A DNA stretch of 64,000 nt from Comamonas avium (GTDB lineage Bacteria > Pseudomonadota > Gammaproteobacteria > Burkholderiales > Burkholderiaceae_C): positions 368,763 through 432,762 of the forward strand of contig NZ_JACSQK010000003.1 of the NCBI RefSeq assembly GCF_014836675.1, given 5' to 3'. Positions 43,448 through 52,621 of the stretch are shown here, one piece after another (position 1 is the stretch's first letter; each line of letters begins with the position of its first letter). Below the pieces are notes generated by a model. That model was given only the letters and a program-made list of their open reading frames with translations, searched no databases and was not told where the DNA came from. The translations under genes were made by a program, and so were the position numbers.

Positions 43448-44401
43448 ATGAGCCGTATTGTGAATGTCGCCCTGGGTCAGCTTGGCCCGGTGCAAAAAAT
43501 TGATTCCCGCGCCAGCGTGGTGCAGCGTTTGTGCCAGATGATGCGCGAGGCAAAAAGTCTGGGCGCAGATGTGATCGTCTACCCCGAGCTGGCGCTGACC
43601 ACGTTCTTTCCGCGCTGGTACATCCAGGACCTGACCGAGCTGCACAGCTACTACGAGCGCGCCATGCCCAGCCGCGAAACGCAGCCGCTGTTCGATCTGG
43701 CACGCGAGCTGGGTATCGGGTTTTATCTGGGCTACGCCGAGCTGGCCCAAGAGGGCGAGCAGCTGATGCAGTACAACACCGCAATTTTGGTGGACAAGAG
43801 CGCCACCATCATCGGCAAGTACCGCAAGATTCATGTGCCCGGCCACTTCGAGCATGAGCCGTGGCGCAAATTTCAGCACCTGGAAAAACGCTATTTCACG
43901 CCGGGCCAGTCCTTTGGCGTGTACCAGGGCTTTGGCGGCACCATGGGCATGGCACTGTGCAACGACCGCCGCTGGGCCGAGAGTTACCGCGTGATGGCGC
44001 TGCAAGGCGCAGAGATGATCTTCATTGGCTACAACACGCCGGTGCACAACGCTCCTGCACCGCAGCACGATGACCTGTCACTGTTTCACAATCAGCTGTC
44101 TGTGCAGGCCGGGGCTTACCAAAATGGCTGCTGGGTGGCCAGTGTTGCCAAGGGCGGGCTGGAAGAGGGGGTGGACAGTATTGCGGGCAGCTTGCTGGTA
44201 GCACCGTCTGGCGAGGTGGTGGCGCGCTGCACCACCAAAGACGATGAGGTGGTGCTGGGGCGTGCAGACCTTGATTTTTGCGCCGTGTACAAGCGCACCA
44301 CGTTCAACTTTGATCTGCACCGCCACCCGGAGTGCTATGGCCTGATTGTGCAGAAAAAGGGCGAGCTGCTGGCAGCCGATGGGCAGCCTTGGACGTCGTA
44401 A
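43448..44401 (+). CDS. N-carbamoyl-D-amino-acid hydrolase (nitrilase superfamily)
   Basis: A 317-residue carbon-nitrogen hydrolase that releases D-amino acids from N-carbamoyl-D-amino acids. The Glu-Lys-Cys triad is complete: Glu47 in VYPELAL, Lys127 in GKYRKIHVPG and Cys171 in MALCNDRRW, at the positions known for this enzyme. HVPGHFEHEPWRKFQHLEKR is also characteristic. The start is the ATG at 43448 (a GTG lies one codon earlier). It is 75 bp after the M20 gene and completes the set of carbamoyl-removing enzymes for both L- and D-type substrates. No hydantoinase gene is visible. Confidence 0.92.
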   Translation: MSRIVNVALGQLGPVQKIDSRASVVQRLCQMMREAKSLGADVIVYPELALTTFFPRWYIQDLTELHSYYERAMPSRETQPLFDLARELGIGFYLGYAELAQEGEQLMQYNTAILVDKSATIIGKYRKIHVPGHFEHEPWRKFQHLEKRYFTPGQSFGVYQGFGGTMGMALCNDRRWAESYRVMALQGAEMIFIGYNTPVHNAPAPQHDDLSLFHNQLSVQAGAYQNGCWVASVAKGGLEEGVDSIAGSLLVAPSGEVVARCTTKDDEVVLGRADLDFCAVYKRTTFNFDLHRHPECYGLIVQKKGELLAADGQPWTS

Positions 44402-44553
44402 CGCACACGCCTGCTGTGGCTGATATGGGTGTGGATATGGATGTTGAAGATGCGGTGCTTTCCATCACATCACAGCACCATGCCACCAGGCAGCATCAAA
44501 CGCGTGCCACTGCGCAGTGGCTGTTCAGTGGCAGGACAGTACATCGACCTGCA

Positions 44554-44646
44554 TAAAAAAGAGCGCCTAACGCTTTGCAGCTCTACGTTTCAGATAGAAA
44601 ACTATCTAAAAACAAGCGCTCATAAGCGCTGGCAGCTCTTTTTTTG
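44554..44646. repeat. Nested palindromic intergenic repeat, copy 5
   Basis: Outer arms AAAAAAGAGCGCCTAACGCTT and AAGCGCTGGCAGCTCTTTTTTT enclose an inner hairpin TTCAGATAG-AAAA-CTATCT. It sits between convergent genes and, with its T-run, could terminate both. Confidence 0.8.
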
Positions 44647-44647
44647 T

Positions 44648-45289
44648 TTAACTGACAAATTCGTCACGTGACGCATTGGCAAGGTGGGAGACATCGCCCC
44701 AGCCCACCAGCGTCAGGCCTTGCGGTGTCCACAGCAAGCGGTTGATGGCTGCGTTGCCCAGCTCCCAGGAGCGTGGTGCCTGCAAATCCTGGCGTGTCGC
44801 CAGGCGGTAGAGAATGTCCATCACCCCGCCGTGGGCGACCAGCGCAATCTGGCCGCCAGTGTGCTGCGCCGCCAGCCGGTCAACGGTGTGCTGGATCCGG
44901 CCCCGCAGCATGTGCAGCGACTCACCCCCACCGTCGGGCACAAAGTCGGGGTCACGCTTGCGCCAGCGCAGCGCTTGTTCGGGATGCTCGGCCTCAATGT
45001 CCTTGAAGCTGCGGCCCTCAAAACTGCCAAAGCAGCGCTCGCGCAGGCCCGTGTCGGGCTGCACCGCACAGCCCGTGGTCTGGCTGACTGCCTGAGCGGT
45101 GCTCAGGGCGCGCTGCAAGTCGCTGCTGAAGATGGCATCCAGGTGCTCATGGGCCAGCGCCGCGCCCGTGCGCTGCGCTTGCCACAGGCCGATGTCGTTG
45201 AGAGGAATGTCCAGATGACCTTGAATGCGAGCGTCAACATTCCAGGAAGTTTCGCCATGGCGGATGGCGATGATGCGGGTAGCGTGCAT
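44648..45289 (-). CDS. Histidine phosphatase family protein (phosphoglycerate-mutase-like)
   Basis: A 213-residue member of the histidine phosphatase superfamily. The RHG motif with the phospho-accepting His is AIRHGETSWN near residue 9; IFSSDLQRALSTAQAV carries the second Arg, the acid Glu lies in LRERCFGSFEG, and the second His in VAHGGVMDIL near residue 160. It is probably a phosphatase rather than a mutase; the substrate is unknown. The ATG at 45289 (MHATRIIAIRHGE) matches the family; the open frame extends upstream without similarity. Confidence 0.87.
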   Translation of the reverse strand: MHATRIIAIRHGETSWNVDARIQGHLDIPLNDIGLWQAQRTGAALAHEHLDAIFSSDLQRALSTAQAVSQTTGCAVQPDTGLRERCFGSFEGRSFKDIEAEHPEQALRWRKRDPDFVPDGGGESLHMLRGRIQHTVDRLAAQHTGGQIALVAHGGVMDILYRLATRQDLQAPRSWELGNAAINRLLWTPQGLTLVGWGDVSHLANASRDEFVS

Positions 45290-45600
45290 GCGGCAGGGGC
45301 GCCAATGGCGCCTGAATTCAACAAACAAAGCATCTGCCGACAGGCAGTGAAAGCCAGCATTGTCCGGCATTCTTTGCATAGCTTGTCTGTTTCAGGAAAA
45401 CAAGGTTTTTTGCGTGAAGACAGATAAATGCATGAGCTTATTGCGTGAAGCTTGAAGGGCCGCGCTATAAACATGTACACAAAACAGTAGCGCCGATAAG
45501 CGGTCTGATTTTTGCTTGCCAAGGCAAACCCTAGGGCGGCATTCGCGCAGTCCGTGGCATACAGGCAACCTTTCACCTCGTTATGAAGATGGAGACAAAC

Positions 45601-47202
45601 ATGATTTTGAAGACCCTGGGCACCGCCCTGCTGGCCGCAGGCCTGCTTTCCACGGCCACGCTGGCGCAAGCTGAAACCGTTCGATGGACGCGATCGGCCG
45701 ATGTGACCACGCTCGACCCGCATGTGTTCAATACAGGTACCAACTTTGTGCTGATGCACCAGATGTATGAGACGCTGCTGAACCGCTCCAACGACGGCAA
45801 GTTGCTGCCGCTGCTGGCCACCGAGTGGAAGATGCTGCCCAGCGACCCCACGGTCTGGGAATTCAAAATCCGCCCGAATGTGAAGTTCCATGACGGCAAG
45901 CCGCTGACTGCCAAGGATGTGGTCTTCTCGCTCAACCGCGCCAAAGGCCCCAATGCGCAGGTCAAGTCGCTGCTGGCATCGGTGGACACCATCACAGCCG
46001 TGAATGATCTGACCGTGCAGGTCAAGACCAAAGGCCCCAACCCCATTTTCCCGAACAACCTGACCAACATCTTCATCATGAATGAAGAGTGGGCCAAGGC
46101 CAATGGCGCTGTAGACACCCAAGACGCCACCAGCAAGACTGAAAATGGTGCCACCCGTGCCGTCAACGGCACTGGCGCTTTCACACTGGCCAGCCGCGAG
46201 GTGGACAGCAAGACCGTCATGAAGCAAAACCCCAACTACTGGGGCAAGGGCAAAGACGCGCTGCAAGTGACAGAGCTGGTGTATCTGCCCATCAAGTCGC
46301 CAGCCACCCGCGTGGCCGCACTGCTGTCGGGTGAAGTGGACTTTGCACAGGACATTCCCGCGCAAGACGTGGCGCGCCTCAAGCAAGACAGCAAGCTGCG
46401 CATCAACGAAGGCCCGGAAAACCGCTCCATCTTTCTGGGGCTGAATGTGGGATCGCCAGAGCTCAAGTCCAGCAACGTCAAGGGCAAGAACCCGCTGGCC
46501 GACCCCAAGGTGCGCCATGCCATGGAGCTGGCAATTGACCGCGACGCCATCAAGCGCTCGGTCATGCGTGGCCTGTCCAACCCCTCGGGCGTAATGGCCC
46601 CATCCTTTGTCAATGGCTACGACAAGTCCATGGCCGCCTACCCCAAGGCTGACGTTGCCAAAGCCAAGGCACTGCTGGCAGAAGCGGGTTACCCCAACGG
46701 CTTCACCATCACCTTGCACACCCCCAACGATCGTTATGTGAATGACGAGGCCATCAGCACCGCCATTGCCGGCTTCCTGGGCCGCGTAGGCATCAAGACC
46801 GAAGTGGCATCGCGCCCCATTGCGCAGCACAGCGTGTCCATCGTGAATGCCGACAGCGACTTTTACCTGTACGGCTGGGGCGTGCCAACGTACGACTCGG
46901 CATACATCTTTGACTTCCTGGTGGCCACCCGTGGCAAGGAAGGCCGTGGCGCACAAAACGCCACCCACTACAGCAATGCCGATCTGGACAACAAGATCAT
47001 CTCGCTGTCTTCAGAAAGCGATGTGGGCAAGCGCAACGCCACCATCAAGCAAATCTGGGATGTGGTGCAGAAAGATCGTTTCTACATCCCGCTGCATGAC
47101 CAGGTCATCCATTTCGCGTCCATCAAAGCCATCAACGTTCCCGTGCACCCGGACAACGTGGTGCACTTCAAGGACATGAAGCTCAACAAGAACGCGAAGT
47201 AA
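45601..47202 (+). CDS. Dipeptide/oligopeptide-type ABC transporter substrate-binding protein
   Basis: A 533-residue periplasmic receptor of the SBP-bac-5 family. The signal peptide ends near AQAE at residue 25; the mature protein has ADVTTLDPHVFNT, WEFKIRPNVKFHDGKPLTAKD with the classical FHDG motif and DVVFSLNRA near residue 107, and KVRHAMELAIDRDAI. ATGGAGAC precedes the ATG at 45601. It opens a four-gene importer operon. Relatives take up peptides, glutathione or other small compounds; the ligand is unknown. The 311-bp upstream gap holds the promoter. Confidence 0.93.
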   Translation: MILKTLGTALLAAGLLSTATLAQAETVRWTRSADVTTLDPHVFNTGTNFVLMHQMYETLLNRSNDGKLLPLLATEWKMLPSDPTVWEFKIRPNVKFHDGKPLTAKDVVFSLNRAKGPNAQVKSLLASVDTITAVNDLTVQVKTKGPNPIFPNNLTNIFIMNEEWAKANGAVDTQDATSKTENGATRAVNGTGAFTLASREVDSKTVMKQNPNYWGKGKDALQVTELVYLPIKSPATRVAALLSGEVDFAQDIPAQDVARLKQDSKLRINEGPENRSIFLGLNVGSPELKSSNVKGKNPLADPKVRHAMELAIDRDAIKRSVMRGLSNPSGVMAPSFVNGYDKSMAAYPKADVAKAKALLAEAGYPNGFTITLHTPNDRYVNDEAISTAIAGFLGRVGIKTEVASRPIAQHSVSIVNADSDFYLYGWGVPTYDSAYIFDFLVATRGKEGRGAQNATHYSNADLDNKIISLSSESDVGKRNATIKQIWDVVQKDRFYIPLHDQVIHFASIKAINVPVHPDNVVHFKDMKLNKNAK

Positions 47203-47206
47203 CAAC

Positions 47207-48172
47207 ATGCTGGTCCATCTGCTGCGCAGACTGGGCCAGTCAGTTTTGGTACTGCTGGCCGTCTCGCTTATTTCCTTCATGGTGTTTCGCCATATTGGTG
47301 ACCCCACCATCAGCTTGTTAGGCGAAGACGCCACGCTGGAAGAACGCACCGCCCTGGTTGAAGACCTGGGCTTTAACAAATCCGTCCCCATGCAATACCT
47401 GGCCTATGTGGGCAAGGTCGTGCAGGGGGATCTGGGTATCTCCTACCGCCTCAAGCGCCCCGTGGCCGAGGTGATTGCCGAGCGCCTGCCAGCCACTCTG
47501 GAGCTGGCAATGACTGCGGCCTTTTTTGCACTGCTCATTGGCGTGGTTCTGGGGGTCTATACCGCCATCAAGAAAGATGGCTGGCTCAGTCGCTCCATCA
47601 TGACGGTCTCGCTGGTCGGGGTCTCACTGCCCACGTTTTTGATTGGTATCGGCCTGATTTACGTGTTTGCTGTCGAGCTGCGCTGGCTGCCTTCCTTTGG
47701 CCGGGGCGAGACGGTCGACATCGGGGGCTGGCAAACAGGCTTTCTCACTGCTTCGGGCTGGGCCGCACTCATCATGCCGGCCATCACGCTGGGCTTTTAC
47801 AACATGACGCTGATCATGCGCCTGGTGCGTGCCGAGATGCTGGAGGTGCTGCGCTCGGACTACATCCGCTTTGGCCGCGCGCGCGGTCTGCATGAAAAGA
47901 GCCTGTACTTTGGCCACGCGCTGCGCAACACGCTCATTCCCGTCATCACCATTGCGGGCCTGCAAATTGGCTCGCTGATTGCCTTTGCCATCGTGACGGA
48001 AACCGTGTTCCAGTGGCCCGGCGTTGGCTTGCTGTTCATCTCCTCGGTGCAGGGTGTCGATGTGCCCTTGATTGCGGCCTATCTGATGTTCATTGCGCTG
48101 CTGTACGTGGTGATCAATCTGTTCGTGGACTTTTTGTATGTGCTGGTGGACCCCCGCCTGCGAAAGAAATAA
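47207..48172 (+). CDS. Dipeptide-type ABC transporter permease (DppB-like)
   Basis: A 321-residue permease with six helices. It opens LLRRLGQSVLVLLAVSLISF, the typical DppB start, and has the EAA loop DYIRFGRARGLHEKSLYFGH near residue 220, followed by TETVFQWPGVGLL. It follows the receptor gene by four bases and pairs with the next permease. Confidence 0.94.
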   Translation: MLVHLLRRLGQSVLVLLAVSLISFMVFRHIGDPTISLLGEDATLEERTALVEDLGFNKSVPMQYLAYVGKVVQGDLGISYRLKRPVAEVIAERLPATLELAMTAAFFALLIGVVLGVYTAIKKDGWLSRSIMTVSLVGVSLPTFLIGIGLIYVFAVELRWLPSFGRGETVDIGGWQTGFLTASGWAALIMPAITLGFYNMTLIMRLVRAEMLEVLRSDYIRFGRARGLHEKSLYFGHALRNTLIPVITIAGLQIGSLIAFAIVTETVFQWPGVGLLFISSVQGVDVPLIAAYLMFIALLYVVINLFVDFLYVLVDPRLRKK

Positions 48173-48182
48173 GGGGGCAGCA

Positions 48183-49124
48183 ATGACTGAATCTGTGAAA
48201 CAAGACGTGGCGCTGCCCACGGGCTGGAAAGCTAGCGACTCGCCAGTCAAGCGCGCCTTTGCCAAGTCGCGCCTGGTGCAAGTGGCTGCCGCTGTGCTGG
48301 CACTGCTGGTGCTGGCCACCATCTGCGCGCCGCTGCTGGCGCTGCACAACCCGTTTGATCCGGGCAGCCTGGATTTGATGGATGCCTTCACCCCGCCCTG
48401 GAGCCAGGGCATGGGCGAGATGTTCTACCCGCTGGGCGCTGACGATCAGGGCCGCGACGTGTACTCGGCCATCCTGTATGGCCTGCGCATGTCGGTGTTT
48501 GTGGGTGTGGCTGCCGTGGCGCTGTCGCTCATCATTGGCGTGCCTCTGGGCCTGATCGCCGGTTATGCCGGTGGCTGGTTTGACACGCTGCTGATGCGCA
48601 TTGCCGATGTGCAGCTGACTTTCCCGGTCATTTTGGTGGCGCTGCTGATCTTTGGCATTGCCCGTGGCTTGCTGCCCGAGGGCTACCGCGATGACATGGC
48701 CGTGTTTGTCATCATCGTCGCCATTGGCCTGTCTGACTGGGTGCAGTACGCGCGCACGGTGCGGGGTGCGGTCATGGTGGAAAAGCAGAAAGACTATGTG
48801 CTGGCCGCCCAGCTCATTGGCCGCTCGCAAACCGCCATCCTCACCAAGCACATCCTGCCCAATATGCTGGCCCCCATCCTGGTGATTGCCACCATCAGCT
48901 TTGCGCACGCCATCGTGGCCGAATCCACGCTGTCGTACCTGGGCGTGGGCCTGCCGCCCACTGCGCCTTCGCTGGGCACACTGATCCGCATTGGCCAGAG
49001 CTTCCTGTTCTCGGGTGAATGGTGGATTTTGCTGTTCCCCTCGCTGGTGCTGCTGGCACTGGCCCTGTCCGTAAACCTCGTCGGCGACTGGCTGCGCGAC
49101 GCTTTGAACCCCAAGCTGCAATGA
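48183..49124 (+). CDS. Dipeptide-type ABC transporter permease (DppC-like)
   Basis: A 313-residue permease with a cytosolic N-terminal tail, the DppC hallmark LGADDQGRDVYSAILYGLRM near residue 95 and the EAA loop DYVLAAQLIGRSQTAILTKH near residue 205. The ATG at 48183 is set by the GGGGG ribosome site ten bases before it; the frame also runs upstream inside the previous gene. Its stop overlaps the start of the ATPase gene. Confidence 0.94.
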   Translation: MTESVKQDVALPTGWKASDSPVKRAFAKSRLVQVAAAVLALLVLATICAPLLALHNPFDPGSLDLMDAFTPPWSQGMGEMFYPLGADDQGRDVYSAILYGLRMSVFVGVAAVALSLIIGVPLGLIAGYAGGWFDTLLMRIADVQLTFPVILVALLIFGIARGLLPEGYRDDMAVFVIIVAIGLSDWVQYARTVRGAVMVEKQKDYVLAAQLIGRSQTAILTKHILPNMLAPILVIATISFAHAIVAESTLSYLGVGLPPTAPSLGTLIRIGQSFLFSGEWWILLFPSLVLLALALSVNLVGDWLRDALNPKLQ

Positions 49125-50863
49125 ACATGACAACAGACACACACAACCCCGTGCCTGATGCAGTTGCCGTGCTGCGGGTGCGCAATCTCAGCGTCACGTT
49201 TGATACCTACAAAGGCCCCGTGCATGTGCTGCACGATGTCTCCTTTGACATCTGGCCCGGAGAAATTCTGGGCGTGGTGGGTGAGTCGGGCGCAGGCAAG
49301 TCCATGACGGGTTCTGCCGTCACCGGCTTGATTGAAGCGCCCGGTCGCATCTCCAGCGGCACGGTAGAGCTGCGCGGCCTGCGTATCGACAACTTGCAGG
49401 GGGAAGAGCTGCGCCGCATTCGTGGCAAGCGCATTGGCACCATCTTTCAAGATCCGCTGACCAGCCTGAACCCGGTCTACACCGTGGGCGACCATCTGGT
49501 AGAAACCATTCGCACGCACTTGCCCGTGTCAGAAAAAGAAGCCCAAGCCCGCGCCCTGGCGCTGCTGCAAGAGGTGGAAATTCCGCACGCCAAAGAGCGC
49601 ATGGCCCAGTACCCGCACCAGTTCTCTGGCGGCATGCGCCAGCGCGTAGCCATTGCACTGGCCCTGTGTGCCGAGCCAGAACTCATCATTGCAGATGAGC
49701 CCACCACGGCGCTTGACGTCTCGGTGCAGGCACAAATCATTGCGCTGCTGCGCAAGGTCTGCAAAGAGCGCGGCGCTGCTGCCATGCTCATCACGCACGA
49801 CATGGGTGTGATTGCCGAAACGGCCGATCGCGTCATGGTCATGTACCACGGTCGTGTGCTGGAAACCGGTGCGGTGCGCCAGGTGCTGGATGCCCCGCGT
49901 GACCCCTACACGCAGGTGCTGATGGCCGCCATTCCCAGCGTGCATCAGCGGGTAGAGCGCCTGCCGGTGCCCGAAGTTGGCGGTGGGCCAGTGGCTAAAG
50001 CGGTGCCGTGGACACCGAAAGAAGCTGCGGCTGGTGCTAGCGACGCAAGCGTCCGGCCACTTGTAGAGGTCAAAGACCTGTGCAAGGACTATGACCTGTC
50101 CTCTGGCTGGCTGGCCCGCCTGCTGGCGCGCGAGGAAAAGAAAATCCTCAAGGCCGCTGACCACGTCAGCTTCAATATCCGCAAAGGCACCACCTTTGGG
50201 CTGGTGGGCGAGTCTGGCTCGGGTAAATCCACTGTGGCACGCATGGTGGCTGGCCTGACACCGCCGACCAGCGGCACCATTTTGTTTGATGGCGTGGACA
50301 AGTGGAGCCCTGCTGCGCAAACCGTGGCCATGCGCCGCCGGTTTCAGATGATCTTTCAAGATCCCTATGCCAGCTTGAATCCGCGCTGGACAGTGGAGAA
50401 GCTGATTGCCGAACCGCTGGTGGTGCTGGGCATCACGCAGACCAGGGAAGAAACCGCCGCCCGCGTCCAGGAAGCCCTGCGCCGTGTGCGCATGAAGCCC
50501 GACGATGTCACCAAGTACCCGCACCAGTTCTCTGGCGGCCAACGCCAGCGCATTGCTGTGGCACGTGCTTTGGCCAGCCAGCCCGAGTTCATCATCTGTG
50601 ATGAACCCACCTCAGCGCTGGACGTATCGGTGCAGGCACAGGTGCTGAACCTGATGCGTGATCTGCAGGACGAGTTTGGCCTGACCTATCTGCTCATCAG
50701 CCACAACCTCGCAGTGATTCGCCACATGTGTGATGACATTGGCGTCATGCAGCGGGGCAAGCTGGTGGAAGTAGGTGATGCACAGGTGGTGCTGGATGAC
50801 CCGCAACACGCCTATACCAAGGATTTGATGGCGGCAATTCCGGATATTGCGCACGTGCATTGA
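49121..50863 (+). CDS. Fused dipeptide-type ABC transporter ATP-binding protein (DppD-DppF in one chain)
   Basis: A 580-residue protein with two complete ABC ATPase domains, replacing the separate DppD and DppF subunits. Domain 1 (about 15-265) has Walker A GESGAGKSM, signature FSGGMRQRV and Walker B LIIADEPTTALDV. Domain 2 (about 310-575) has Walker A GESGSGKST, signature FSGGQRQRI and Walker B FIICDEPTSALDV. Each is followed by the oligopeptide-type C-terminal extension. The start overlaps the DppC stop (ATGA); another Met codon lies six bases later. A terminator follows. Confidence 0.94.
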   Translation: MNMTTDTHNPVPDAVAVLRVRNLSVTFDTYKGPVHVLHDVSFDIWPGEILGVVGESGAGKSMTGSAVTGLIEAPGRISSGTVELRGLRIDNLQGEELRRIRGKRIGTIFQDPLTSLNPVYTVGDHLVETIRTHLPVSEKEAQARALALLQEVEIPHAKERMAQYPHQFSGGMRQRVAIALALCAEPELIIADEPTTALDVSVQAQIIALLRKVCKERGAAAMLITHDMGVIAETADRVMVMYHGRVLETGAVRQVLDAPRDPYTQVLMAAIPSVHQRVERLPVPEVGGGPVAKAVPWTPKEAAAGASDASVRPLVEVKDLCKDYDLSSGWLARLLAREEKKILKAADHVSFNIRKGTTFGLVGESGSGKSTVARMVAGLTPPTSGTILFDGVDKWSPAAQTVAMRRRFQMIFQDPYASLNPRWTVEKLIAEPLVVLGITQTREETAARVQEALRRVRMKPDDVTKYPHQFSGGQRQRIAVARALASQPEFIICDEPTSALDVSVQAQVLNLMRDLQDEFGLTYLLISHNLAVIRHMCDDIGVMQRGKLVEVGDAQVVLDDPQHAYTKDLMAAIPDIAHVH

Positions 50864-50911
50864 GCGCGCTGCTTTTGGAAAGCTGGCTTTAAATCTTTCA
50901 GGTTTGGCTCG

Positions 50912-50943
50912 AAGGCCCACAGCTTAGGTTGTGGGCCTTTTTT
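50912..50943 (+). terminator. Terminator of the dipeptide-type ABC operon
   Basis: Stem AAGGCCCACA / TGTGGGCCTT with an eight-base loop, followed by TTTT, about 50 bp after the ATPase stop. Confidence 0.85.
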
Positions 50944-51402
50944 ATGGATGATTGCTTTTGGGCTCTAGCGCTTGTATGGCATGCGTTAGTAGTTATGGCT
51001 TGTGCTTCTTTTTAATTGTTTGTTGTTGCGCTCTTGTCCGAGTGCCGGTAGTCGACCAGCGGTGACCCGATTTCTTTTGCTTCGTCAAAAGAAAACGGGG
51101 AAAGAAAAGACGACGTTTGCAGCGGGCTTGTCCGGCGGAACTCGCGGCGTTCCTTCGTCACTCTGCTCAAACAACCGCCGCAAATATGAAGGACTTCTTC
51201 AAAGCCGACGTGCGACGCATGCGCTTTGGTCATTGAAACGGAGATGTTCTAGAGACTGCTTACGACCGATTGCAGTCGTTCGTGCCTCGGCGGCAAATGT
51301 CTGCTACGCATCGATTGCCGTCATTGATACAGGCAAGTCCACCAACCACCTCATGACACTCCTCGCCCCCTTGATCCTGCGAGCAGGATCAAGGGGGCGC
51401 GC
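50944..51402. other. 459-bp gene-free stretch with a strong hairpin repeat
   Basis: A hairpin at 51066-51099 pairs CCCG-A-TTTCTTTTG with CAAAAGAAA-A-CGGG around CTTCGT. A functionally similar hairpin with a related stem occurs at 54595-54617. Open frames through this region are basic and low-complexity and do not look coding. A smaller palindrome (GATCCTGC-GA-GCAGGATC) lies at 51373-51390, close to the end of the next gene, and may be its terminator. Confidence 0.5.
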
Positions 51403-51843
51403 TTATACCTTGGCGAGGAAGGCCGCCGCATCACCAGCTTCACACTTCCAGTCTGCGAAGACCCCAACCAGATTGCATTCCACGCAGTGGCAAGCGATGT
51501 AGTACCAGCGCACGTCATGTGTGCCCTTGTACACGGAGACGCCGGACATCAGCTCGAATACCTCGTTCTCGCACACGCACTGGTGCGCCTCGGGGGTGGC
51601 CTCTTCAACGTAGTCCGCGCTGTCGCCCATCAGGTGTTCCTGCCCGCAGTCGGAGCAGGTGCGGATTGCCACGCCGGCTTCTTCATCGGTCTGCAGCGCA
51701 AAAGTCCGGCACCCGCAATCGCATTTGGACGAGGCAAACCGGACGGCCTCATGGCGATTCGCAACGCTGTAGTTGCGCAGTTCGGCTTGCGTGTCGCCGG
51801 ACGTCGTCCCGTACCAGAACTCGCCCTTCTTCGTCAGTGACAT
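51403..51843 (-). CDS. Cys-rich putative zinc-binding hypothetical protein
   Basis: A 146-residue protein with eleven Cys, mostly in pairs: CDCGC near residue 38, CSDCG near 60, CVC near 86, CHCVEC near 115 and a later single Cys. These could form two or three zinc ribbons. The start ATG at 51843 has GGAAAAG before it; upstream sequence in frame does not look coding. No export signal is seen. I do not recognise the family. It stands alone between repeat-like regions and may be an acquired gene. Confidence 0.65.
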   Translation of the reverse strand: MSLTKKGEFWYGTTSGDTQAELRNYSVANRHEAVRFASSKCDCGCRTFALQTDEEAGVAIRTCSDCGQEHLMGDSADYVEEATPEAHQCVCENEVFELMSGVSVYKGTHDVRWYYIACHCVECNLVGVFADWKCEAGDAAAFLAKV

Positions 51844-52195
51844 TGATGCTTTTCCATTCTTCAAGGTGGGCTTCCCGGCAGACCTGACGCCAGGCTTGGT
51901 CCAATCATTTGGATTTTGCCTGAAGGCACGGTGAATCGTCGTCAAGGCGGTGGGTCGGGGTCGCCTCCGACAAGGGCAGCGGAAAACCTTGAATGCCAAT
52001 TCTTGGAGATTGCAGCCAGAGTCCATCAAGTTCAGCTGTTGATGGCCGCCAAGATTCGGAGTTGAAGCCCCTACGTCAGCGCTAGCCTAGATCTGCTGTT
52101 CGCGGTTAACTCCCGAACGACAGCTTCTGGCCGGACTGCGACAGTCGCAAATCCACCCAGCCATTGGCGCTCATCCTGTAGCAACCGAGCTAGCG
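51844..52195. other. 352-bp stretch without a supportable gene
   Basis: Frames on both strands are short or interrupted. The segment 52120-52190 contains CTGGCCGGACTGCGACAGTCGCA, which includes a TGCGACAGTCGCA palindrome. Together with the GGCCGCCGCTAAGCGGCC hairpin at 52541-52559 it looks like decayed intergenic repeat sequence. Confidence 0.35.
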
Positions 52196-52492
52196 TCAGT
52201 CTTTTAGTTGTGCAGCAAACATTGTGTTTCCGAGAAACCCTCTGCCAGCAACTCCAATCCGAAAGGCGATTTCTTGCTGAAGATGCTCTGCATTCTTGTT
52301 CTCGCCCTCTTTGGGTAACGAGATGAATGAAGACGCAGCATTTGAAGGGTTCAATACAGCAACCAACAATGCTTCTCCCCCATTCTTGGTGACAGGCTCT
52401 ACACGATTGATGGGGCTCCTTGCTTGCAGGATGTACGACTGATCTGAGCCAAACATCTCAAGAGCATAGGAGCGCTGCTTTGGCTGAAACAA
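52196..52492 (-). pseudogene. Truncated frame, C-terminal fragment of an unknown protein
   Basis: About 98-104 residues read well as protein (for example RSYALEMFGSDQSYILQAR and AFRIGVAGRGFLGNTMF) and end at a stop at 52196. There is no ATG; the only start is a TTG at 52492 without a ribosome site, and an in-frame stop lies eight codons further upstream. It looks like the tail of a larger protein whose 5' part has been replaced by repeat-like sequence. Family not recognised. Confidence 0.4.
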
Positions 52493-52621
52493 GGCTGTGA
52501 CCCATCGAAATGGTCACTTGACCACTGGCGGCGTTCAGCTCTGGCCGCCGCTAAGCGGCCATCAGGCATTCTCAAAAGTTGTCGCTCAAAGTTCACTCTG
52601 GTGAAGACCGTGCCTCATCTG

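Noticed and set aside
41993..44068. Long minus-strand open frame (about 690 codons) opposite the M20 and N-carbamoyl hydrolase genes
   Set aside because: Antisense to genes with complete catalytic motifs; its own translation is His-rich and shows no domain.
45103..46968. Minus-strand open frame of about 620 codons opposite the peptide-binding receptor gene
   Set aside because: Shadow of the plus-strand receptor; no family features and no ribosome site. Only its unrelated plus-strand counterpart is supported.
49121..50863. Frameshift or gene-fusion artefact in the double ATPase gene
   Set aside because: Both ABC domains are complete in one uninterrupted frame with a natural linker, and such fusions are known in this transporter family.
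51002..51502. Plus-strand open frame through the 51-kb hairpin region
   Set aside because: Low-complexity basic translation that runs through a hairpin and into the Cys-rich gene on the other strand; not protein-like.
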